Source of the DNA: Bacteroidota bacterium
GTDB lineage: Bacteria > Bacteroidota > Rhodothermia > Balneolales > Balneolaceae
NCBI GenBank assembly: GCA_024635465.1
Contig: JAGXIS010000187.1
Span: 1-6,375 of the forward strand
DNA: 6,375 nucleotides
Direction: 5' to 3'
The notes under the pieces are model-generated. The model was given only the letters and a program-made list of their open reading frames with translations. It had not been told where the DNA came from and did no database searches. Numbering within the stretch: position 1 is the stretch's first letter; every line of letters begins with the position of its first letter. This document shows positions 1 through 5,374 of this stretch, in pieces. The translations under genes and the position numbers were made by a program.

Positions 1-1535
1 AGATCGTTCAAACTCATTCGAGAAAGAAAATTGCTATACATGAAAAACTCCCGGACGAATCTATATGGATTGGAATGGCTCGGGCAAATTACAAACTGGG
101 TGAAGATGAAATCACCGGACTTATAGCGCTCGGAAAAAAATCCAGCCGAGTCTTGTTTATGAAAGGGGATGAACTAGTATCCATATTGCCCATTATAACT
201 GAGGGTGAGGATTCAAACAATGTCTTAAATACAGTTTTCAGTAAAATATTATTTGAATTAGATAAAGGCGATTTACCAAAAATTGACAGGTTATTGCTTG
301 TACAGTCGTCCGACTTGAGTGAGATGGCTAAAGTCTATTTCCAAAGACAGTTTGACAATATTGAAGTCGATTATCTGATTCCTGATCCGAATGTTTTAAA
401 CTACTCAGACAAGACCTTTAAATCTCCCAAAGATCTTCAACCCTATTTGAGTGCAATTGGTGCGGCTTGGGCGGCAACCAAAACAGATCAAAAAAGTTTT
501 TCATCATTATCACTCCTCCCCCAATATTTAATTGATAAGCAGCAACTATATAAGATTGAATGGCATGGGTTAATCTTTTTAATTCTGATAGGTCTATCAC
601 CCCTGTTTTTGAATTATCTTTATAATTTAAAATCGGAGGAGTTAAATGATCTTCAGAATGAAAAAGAGTTGAAGGAGCTTCAAATTGAAAGTTTACAACC
701 TACGGCTGATTCTACTGAATCATTTTTAACACGTACAGAACTTCTTCAAAACGAAAGTAACAATATCCTAAACCTGGCGGAATATAGTACAGAATGGTCC
801 GAAGTGATGAATATCGTAAACAGTGGAGTCTCTGATATTCCCGGATTGTGGATTACCTCTGTACGAAATAATGGGGAAAATTTAGCGATAACCGGTTTAT
901 CACTCTCCAGAAATAGTATTCCACAGTTGGCTCAACTGTTTACCGATGTAAATATTCTAAGTGTGGTTGAAACGGATCTTCGAGAAGAAACTGCATATAA
1001 TTTTGGCATAACTGTTAATAATTTCAGACAGGATATTGATAGATATTCACCTGAAATGCCTGTACCTGTGAGAATGATTGAATCACCTGAAGAAACGTCC
1101 TTCTCAGCAGGAGATAATACGAGTTCAAACAGTGCTCCACCTACAATTGCGATACAAAACAGGTCAACCCCATCCGGTGTGAATAATGCGGATGTGACTA
1201 CTTCAAGTGATGTTGAAATCATTGATGTTGATATCCCCAGTGAAAGTAATTTCAATGAAGAATCTTCAAATATTCCACAACAAAGTGAACAGCTTGTGGG
1301 CTCATATAGTGTTGTTCTACAATCTGTTAGCAGCAGTTCTATTGCTGCAGAAAGAATCTCCTATTTGGAAGAGAAGGGGTATACAACAGCACTTTGGTAT
1401 TCTCAAATAACAGCTGAAGAGTCTTCATGGAGAATTTCCTTTGGTCGTTTTATCTCTGTAGATGATGCTGTTTTAGCAACTACACAGCTTCCGAATGAAT
1501 TTAGAAGTGACTTGTTCATCATCAGAAACTTGTAA
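1..1535 (+). CDS. PilM-PilN-like fusion with C-terminal SPOR domain (5' partial)
   Basis: This is an inner-membrane platform protein of a type IV pilus or T2SS-like machine. The frame is open to the window edge (first full codon at base 3), so the real start lies upstream. The first ATG, at 75, falls inside an apparent domain and is unlikely to be the start. Numbering residues from that ATG, 1-130 resemble the end of a PilM/GspL actin-like fold, closing with LSAIGAAWAAT. A PilN-type junction follows (SLLPQYL, 146-152), then a membrane helix at about 164-184, a short coiled coil to about 208, and a PilN-like alpha/beta domain at about 230-318 (LWITSV, ITGLSLS). A Ser/Asn/Glu-rich linker spans about 320-405. 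Residues 408-486 match the SPOR pattern (GSYSVVLQSV near its start, WRISFGRF, then DDAVLATTQLP), a fold that binds denuded peptidoglycan. PilM and PilN are usually separate proteins, so this is a GspL-like fusion with an extra wall-binding end. All domain calls are by eye. Confidence 0.8.
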   Translation, partial: IVQTHSRKKIAIHEKLPDESIWIGMARANYKLGEDEITGLIALGKKSSRVLFMKGDELVSILPIITEGEDSNNVLNTVFSKILFELDKGDLPKIDRLLLVQSSDLSEMAKVYFQRQFDNIEVDYLIPDPNVLNYSDKTFKSPKDLQPYLSAIGAAWAATKTDQKSFSSLSLLPQYLIDKQQLYKIEWHGLIFLILIGLSPLFLNYLYNLKSEELNDLQNEKELKELQIESLQPTADSTESFLTRTELLQNESNNILNLAEYSTEWSEVMNIVNSGVSDIPGLWITSVRNNGENLAITGLSLSRNSIPQLAQLFTDVNILSVVETDLREETAYNFGITVNNFRQDIDRYSPEMPVPVRMIESPEETSFSAGDNTSSNSAPPTIAIQNRSTPSGVNNADVTTSSDVEIIDVDIPSESNFNEESSNIPQQSEQLVGSYSVVLQSVSSSSIAAERISYLEEKGYTTALWYSQITAEESSWRISFGRFISVDDAVLATTQLPNEFRSDLFIIRNL

Positions 1536-1546
1536 TCAACAGAACT

Positions 1547-2401
1547 ATGAAACAAGGATTGCGAAATACTCTTATTCTGATTTTAACACTGCTCCTGATC
1601 GTCGGAGGCGGGTGGTACTATCTTGAATATACGTTCAACAGCCAAATTGAAGTAGCTTCTAATGAATTGGAAATCGTCGAAAATGAGTTAACCGTTGTCA
1701 GAGAATTTTCAGAAATGTATGCCAATGCTCAGGCAACCTATGTAGATGCTGTTTTTGTAAGAGAAAATCATCCAAAAGAGCTCTTTCTAAATAGTAACAC
1801 CAGTCAGATTTATAATTATCTGCAAGAATTAAATCGTTCAGAATCATTCACTGAACTAAATTTCAATTTTGTAGACTCACTTCAGTTTGATGATCACGGA
1901 ATCATTAATATTGAATTACAAGGCGAAGGAAACTACCAAAATCTGGTTAATTTTCTCTATCGCATCGAGCATAGCAGGCCTTTTATAAAAATTAATTCCG
2001 TCGGGTTACAGGGTATTTCTGATGCTGAGCGCCTGAGTCGTGTTAATTATAGTGTTCAATTAGGTGCTTTTTATCGAAGAGGGAATTGGAGTGAATTCTC
2101 AGCACACCCGGAGACAGTCTCCTCTCCATCTGATCGAATTCATAATCCCTATTATCCACTCATTCACTCCATCCCTGCCAATGAGGATAATCTTCCGGAT
2201 ATAGATAACAGTCGGTTAATTGTTCTCACGGGATCATCTGCACATATTATTGATCAAAACGGTGAAATGAAACGGCTGAATGTAGGAGACAGAGTCTATC
2301 TTGGAAGATTGGCAGCTATCAATATAGAACGTGGTGAAGCTCAATTTCAGCTAAACAGAGGCGGTATTGCTGACCGTATTATTTTAACTTTAGACCAGTA
2401 A
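1547..2401 (+). CDS. PilO-like protein with C-terminal PilP/GspC-like domain
   Basis: The 284-residue protein probably forms part of the periplasmic alignment complex that couples the inner-membrane platform to the secretin. It has a short cytoplasmic start (MKQGLRN), a membrane helix at about 8-25, a coiled coil at about 32-56, and a ferredoxin-like PilO/GspM-type region at about 85-178 (IINIELQGEGNYQNLVNFLYRIE). After a linker, residues 199-284 have the look of the PilP/GspC homology region: NPYYPL at the start, then SAHIIDQNGEMKRLNVGDRVYLG and a beta-rich end (IADRIILTL). That domain classically touches the N0 domain of the secretin, which is the next gene. The gene begins 11 bp after the preceding stop with no recognisable Shine-Dalgarno sequence, consistent with translation in Bacteroidota-like groups. 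The PilO part is well supported by context; the PilP-like part is a pattern match that a profile search should test. Confidence 0.75.
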   Translation: MKQGLRNTLILILTLLLIVGGGWYYLEYTFNSQIEVASNELEIVENELTVVREFSEMYANAQATYVDAVFVRENHPKELFLNSNTSQIYNYLQELNRSESFTELNFNFVDSLQFDDHGIINIELQGEGNYQNLVNFLYRIEHSRPFIKINSVGLQGISDAERLSRVNYSVQLGAFYRRGNWSEFSAHPETVSSPSDRIHNPYYPLIHSIPANEDNLPDIDNSRLIVLTGSSAHIIDQNGEMKRLNVGDRVYLGRLAAINIERGEAQFQLNRGGIADRIILTLDQ

Positions 2402-2420
2402 ATCCCTTAATAAAACGATT

Positions 2421-3614
2421 ATGAAAAAAAGATATCTGATCTTCCCAATTCTCCTATTTTTTGTTGCACAACCCTGCTTTTCACAGGATCGGCTACCGGC
2501 TTGGGAATACACGAATCCATCGGAACTCATTGCCATTTCTGAAGAGGTACCTTTTCAGGATGCGTTATCTATCCTTGAAGAAATATCTGTCGATGTAAGG
2601 GATAAAATTTTCATCAATCAGACCACCTATAATGGACCTATTGGTATCAATATTCCACAGATGCACTGGATGGATGCTCTGAATTATATTACCGCTCACA
2701 ATAATCTCTATTTCACAGAGTATGATCGATATATAGAAATCCTTGACTCACCTACAACCACGGGTGCTCTATCAACTACCGGTGATGCAGATACTGCAGA
2801 GATCCTTGAGAGAATTAATTTTCAAACCCGGGAAATTGAAATATCGGCCACATTTTTCCAGGGTAGCAGACAATTAATCCGGGAATTGGGTATTGATTGG
2901 ACTAGTCTCTATAATGACAAAGTACGTATATCAAGTGCAGGAGCATCCTACGTGAGTCAGGAGTTTTTTGCAGCCGAAGTTAATTTTCTAGACATATTAA
3001 ATTCCGGTTGGGATATCAATGCTCTCTTTAATGCATTTGAAACGACTGATAATGGTGAAATTATTGCCTCACCTACAATTAAGGTAGTCGATGGCGAGGA
3101 AGGATTTATACAGGTAGGACAGGATTTCTCAATCAAACAAAGAGATTTTGCAGGAAATGTAACGGATCAGTTTTTTGAAACTGGAACAATACTTAGGGTA
3201 ACTCCGCAGGTATTGGTTCATGAGGGGAACCCTTACATTTATATGACAGTAGCTGCTGAACGAAGTACGGCACAGCCCGATCCGGTCAGTACGATTATAA
3301 ATAAAACAGAGGCTAATTCTGAAATTTTACTTCTGAGTGGTGAAAGTACCGTAATCGCCGGCCTATATGAAACAGACGTCCAAAAAACCCGAAGAGGGAT
3401 ACCTATTTTAAAAGATCTTCCCGGATGGTTTTTGGGTCTGCGATATCTCTTTGGATATGAGTCCACAAGCTCGAGTGTACAAGAGTTAGTCATACTGATT
3501 AAGGCGACACTTGTGCCCACGTTAGAAGAGAGATTAGCGGCACCTATGATCACTAACCAAGAGCTCTTGCAAGAGAGGCGAACTCAATTTGAAGAAGAAC
3601 TCAATGATAATTAG
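2421..3614 (+). CDS. Short secretin (PilQ/GspD/MshL-like outer-membrane pore)
   Basis: This protein should form the multimeric outer-membrane channel of the pilus or secretion machine. A signal peptide is clear: MKKR, a hydrophobic stretch at 5-16, and likely cleavage near residue 21 (CFS-QD). Residues 38-110 resemble the N0/STN domain (VPFQDALSILEEIS, then MHWMDALNYITAHNNL). Only about 25 residues separate it from the secretin core, which starts near 137 (EIEISATFFQGSRQLIRELGIDW). Core motifs follow in the usual order: GEIIASPTIKVVDGEEGFIQVG (212-233), TGTILRVTPQVL (255-266), LLLSGESTVIAGL (303-315), RGIPILKDLPGWFLGLRYLF (325-344) and QELVILIKA (354-362). A charged tail of about 30 residues ends the protein. 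At 397 residues it is short for the family and lacks visible N1/N2 ring domains. No lipobox is seen. It is the last gene of the three-gene plus-strand operon, 19 bp after the PilO/P-like gene. PilQ or MshL identity is suggested by the neighbours. Confidence 0.9.
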   Translation: MKKRYLIFPILLFFVAQPCFSQDRLPAWEYTNPSELIAISEEVPFQDALSILEEISVDVRDKIFINQTTYNGPIGINIPQMHWMDALNYITAHNNLYFTEYDRYIEILDSPTTTGALSTTGDADTAEILERINFQTREIEISATFFQGSRQLIRELGIDWTSLYNDKVRISSAGASYVSQEFFAAEVNFLDILNSGWDINALFNAFETTDNGEIIASPTIKVVDGEEGFIQVGQDFSIKQRDFAGNVTDQFFETGTILRVTPQVLVHEGNPYIYMTVAAERSTAQPDPVSTIINKTEANSEILLLSGESTVIAGLYETDVQKTRRGIPILKDLPGWFLGLRYLFGYESTSSSVQELVILIKATLVPTLEERLAAPMITNQELLQERRTQFEEELNDN

Positions 3615-3949
3615 TGATTAACATTGTGCGTTGAACTCATTTATCAAATTGGGTTTTAGTGACTGTATTTCAGTATCTGATCAATTCGCCAGTGTCTATT
3701 GATTAATAGAACTTTGTAGTGACCATCTGACTCGATTTGCAGTCCGATGCTTCAACGTTATCCTTAAGGGTTACCAATGGGTAAGGAGGATGTGATCTCA
3801 ATAACCGTTGTGACGTCTTGCTATCCGAAGCTTGAGCAAATTATGGTAAAAGTATAACAGAAGTCTTAACTCACGTCTAACTGTGCGAAGCTTTAGGGTA
3901 GGTCTGTGGCACTAAATGGTGAGGATATCTTTGGAAGGGTAATTAATAA
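3615..3949. other. Intergenic stretch between convergent operons, no convincing gene
   Basis: No open frame here has coding quality on either strand; the best is a 26-codon frame at 3777-3857 with no family resemblance. The stretch looks less AT-rich than the other intergenic region of the window. It contains an imperfect direct repeat of about 26 bp (3811-3836 and 3871-3896). No tRNA or known RNA structure was recognised. It could be a long 3' untranslated region, a decayed gene or an unrecognised small RNA; nothing in the sequence decides between these. Confidence 0.5.
3811..3896. repeat. Imperfect direct repeat pair, 26 bp, period 60 bp
   Basis: Copies at 3811-3836 and 3871-3896 match at 20 of 26 positions by hand alignment, sharing ACGTCT near the left and CGAAGCTT near the right. 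They are offset by exactly 60 bp. A weaker partial resemblance (TCCGATGCTT) lies at 3743-3752. The period is a multiple of three, but both frames are interrupted by stops. Function is unknown. Confidence 0.4.
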
Positions 3950-3997
3950 AAAAAGAGAGATGTATTAGCTCTCTATCTCTAATACATCTCTCTTTTT
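3950..3997. terminator. Bidirectional intrinsic terminator between convergent operons
   Basis: A perfect 19-bp inverted repeat has arms at 3950-3968 and 3979-3997 and a 10-base loop (CTCTCTATCT). The outer five pairs are A:T, giving a T run at 3993-3997 for plus-strand transcripts and a seven-base U run (A run 3948-3954) for minus-strand transcripts. It lies 335 bp after the secretin stop and 32 bp after the stop of the minus-strand gene at 4030-4554. The tight fit to the minus-strand gene and the symmetry argue for a terminator serving both sides. Confidence 0.88.
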
Positions 3998-4029
3998 CAC
4001 TTCAATATATATTCGTGGCAACTGTGTTA

Positions 4030-4554
4030 CTACAACTGTAAGGATGCTGCTACCACATTTCTAAGATAGATCTGTCTTTCTGAGAATGATTTTGCAGTCT
4101 GAACTTCACCGTTAAAATTCACATGAGCCATCGGATTACTTTCAGCTGTTAATTTTACATTAATAAAACGAATTTGATTTAAAGGAACTCCGGTCGGTTC
4201 ACCAACAAATTCTAACGAAGAAAGATAGGTTGGATGTTCGATAACAATCTCATTTAAAGTAATCTGGTTCACTTTTCTGATAACCAAATGATTACCATCT
4301 CTTTCCATCGTCACTCTGACACCATCAATCGTATCATATACAATTGAATTTGAAGTCAGTGTCACAATATTATTGGCAGATTTCATCTCTTCCTGAATAA
4401 TGGTTGAAGCCAACTCTGAGAAAGTCTGCATCTCATTGCTCAGACGGTTATCCACTTGTGATTCCATCATAAATCCATTTAATCTGAAAATCATTATAAT
4501 CAAAAGCCCTACAATGATTGGTGGTATAAGTCTATCTAATAAGATTCCTGCCAT
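4030..4554 (-). CDS. Single-pass membrane protein, PilW/GspJ-like minor-pilin style
   Basis: The 174-residue protein has one N-terminal hydrophobic helix (about 8-28, from LIPPIIVGLLIIMIFRLNG) followed by an extracytoplasmic domain. After the helix comes an amphipathic stretch with SELASTIIQEEMKSANNI (46-63), then a beta-rich part (IVYDTIDGVRVTMERDGNHLVIRKV). That layout resembles PilW- or GspJ-type minor pilins, where a helix with a conserved E-x-x-x-A precedes strands carrying a short 'written value' pattern. The classical prepilin motif (G-F then E at +5) is absent: the protein begins MAGILLDRLIPP. The start follows a possible AAGGA at 4566-4570, 11 bases upstream. It lies 21 bp downstream of the partner gene at 4576-4986, so the two are likely cotranscribed and end at the hairpin at 3950-3997. 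Assignment to a pilin family is inference; the membrane topology is clear. Confidence 0.7.
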   Translation of the reverse strand: MAGILLDRLIPPIIVGLLIIMIFRLNGFMMESQVDNRLSNEMQTFSELASTIIQEEMKSANNIVTLTSNSIVYDTIDGVRVTMERDGNHLVIRKVNQITLNEIVIEHPTYLSSLEFVGEPTGVPLNQIRFINVKLTAESNPMAHVNFNGEVQTAKSFSERQIYLRNVVAASLQL

Positions 4555-4575
4555 GTTTACCCGTTTCCTTGTTAC

Positions 4576-4986
4576 TTACTGCAATTCGACAACTGCCGTT
4601 CTATACTCTGTTTTCAAAGCCAAATCTTCACTTCTATACACTCTGATTGTGGCTGTTTTTCCAAACTGTTCGTGGATTAACTCTTTTTCAGCTGAGAGAT
4701 CAACCGTTACATAAAAAAGTTCATTTATTTGAGATCGAATCTCCAGGCGACTCAACGAGTCATTTAAATTATCCAGCCCTCCAAATGCGGCGTCCAGACT
4801 GTCATAATTAAATGCATATGACTGTATCTCTTCGGCTATGGTCCAACCTATACTCATCGCGCTCGATGTTGTCTGATCATCAACCCTATGGACGATTGAC
4901 TGAACATACAGTGAACGCACGTTCATCGCGATAATCCCGAAGATGATCAAAGCGCCGATAGTTAGTACGGTTTGTCCGGTTGCCAT
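4576..4986 (-). CDS. Small single-pass membrane protein, PilV-like minor-pilin style
   Basis: The 136-residue protein starts MATGQTVLTIGALIIFGI, with a membrane helix at about 7-28 and almost no cytoplasmic part. After the helix come an amphipathic segment (SSAMSIGWTIAEEIQSYAFN, 41-60), a linker and a beta-rich end (FYVTVDLS, TATIRVYRSE, EYRTAVVELQ). The helix plus a following A-x-x-I-A-E-E-I segment recalls PilV-type minor pilins. Similar M-x-T-G-Q-T starts are, from memory, seen in small pilin-like proteins of Bacteroidota-related phyla. There is no canonical prepilin cleavage site and no Glu at +5. The ATG is preceded by AGGG on the minus strand (4995-4998), 8 bases upstream, a plausible weak ribosome site. 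It is probably the first gene of a two-gene unit with the gene at 4030-4554, driven from the AT-rich region to its right. Real gene: likely. Function as pilin-like subunit: inferred. Confidence 0.7.
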   Translation of the reverse strand: MATGQTVLTIGALIIFGIIAMNVRSLYVQSIVHRVDDQTTSSAMSIGWTIAEEIQSYAFNYDSLDAAFGGLDNLNDSLSRLEIRSQINELFYVTVDLSAEKELIHEQFGKTATIRVYRSEDLALKTEYRTAVVELQ

Positions 4987-5121
4987 TTAGTTTTCCCTAA
5001 TTTCTTTATTTAATATAAACATTAAAATTTCTTAATAAAACTAATTAAAAAAATTTATTTTATTAAAATATTCTAAAGGTAAAAATGGATAAAATAGTGG
5101 TTTAAATCTATTCAAGAGCTG

Positions 5122-5179
5122 TTTTCAGTCCCTTGGTTACACTTATTAACTAATGGTATACTAATATGATGACTGAAAA
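5122..5179. repeat. 9-bp perfect inverted repeat with 40-bp spacer
   Basis: TTTTCAGTC at 5122-5130 is exactly complementary to GACTGAAAA at 5171-5179. The 40-bp spacer includes GTATAC. It lies upstream of the small pilin-like gene pair on the minus strand, so it could be a regulatory palindrome or leader structure. In such AT-rich DNA chance is possible. Confidence 0.35.
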
Positions 5180-5208
5180 TCATATTTGTTACTTAAAACT
5201 ATAAGAAA

Positions 5209-5228
5209 TTTTTAATATTAATTAAAAA
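5209..5228. repeat. AT-only inverted repeat
   Basis: TTTTTAAT (5209-5216) and ATTAAAAA (5221-5228) form an 8-bp arm pair around ATTA. It is made only of A:T pairs, so stability would be low; it may matter only for DNA bending or melting. Confidence 0.25.
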
Positions 5229-5256
5229 TGCTCTATCAAGTGACTATCGAAAACTC

Positions 5257-5283
5257 CACATTTATTTGAAATCAAAAAATGTG
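5257..5283 (-). terminator. Candidate weak terminator after the repetitive beta-rich gene
   Basis: CACATTT (5257-5263) pairs with AAATGTG (5277-5283), and TTTG (5265-5268) pairs with CAAA (5273-5276), giving 11 pairs with one bulged A and a four-base loop. On the minus strand it is followed by GAGTTTTCG, a short U run. It lies about 90 bp past the stop at 5375. Few G:C pairs and a short U run make this a tentative call. Confidence 0.3.
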
Positions 5284-5374
5284 ACACTTTTATTCATTTG
5301 ACCTTACGAAAAGAGAGAATGATTGGATGGGATTTAATAGAAAAATTATAATTCTGAATATTTGTAGTTACGAA

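Larger units (their letters stand above)
4987..5374. other. AT-rich intergenic region, probable minus-strand promoter region
   Basis: This gap of 388 bp separates the repetitive beta-rich gene from the two small membrane-protein genes, all on the minus strand. It is very AT-rich, especially 5005-5095, and holds no gene that can be supported. It likely contains the promoter of the 4986-4030 pair, but no clear -35/-10 pair and no Bacteroidota-type TAnnTTTG element on the minus strand was found. Inverted repeats are present at 5122-5179, 5209-5228 and 5257-5283. Confidence 0.5.

Noticed and set aside
932..1255. Open frame of 107 codons on the minus strand
   Set aside because: It lies wholly within the PilM-PilN-SPOR gene, has no family resemblance and no operon context; it is a shadow of the real frame.
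2421..2490. Lipoprotein signal at the cysteine near residue 19 of the secretin
   Set aside because: The residues before the cysteine (VAQP) do not fit a lipobox; a signal peptidase I site near CFS-QD fits better.
3239..3553. Open frame of 104 codons on the minus strand
   Set aside because: It is antisense to the most conserved part of the secretin and has no recognisable features.
3765..3788. Small inverted repeat around GGTTACCAATGGGTAA as a possible terminator right after the secretin
   Set aside because: The arms are only about five pairs and no T run follows; the hairpin at 3950-3997 is far stronger.
3777..3857. 26-codon frame on the plus strand starting MGKEDVIS
   Set aside because: It has an upstream AAGGG, but it is very short, has no family match and its reading does not carry through the second repeat copy without stops; too weak to call a gene.
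3811..3896. Direct repeats as a CRISPR array or mobile-element ends
   Set aside because: There are only two diverged direct copies, no regular spacers, no inverted termini, no target-site duplication and no cas or transposase gene.
4400..4714. Open frame of 104 codons on the plus strand
   Set aside because: It overlaps both small membrane-protein genes in antisense and reads as low-complexity Ser/Thr/Ile-rich noise.
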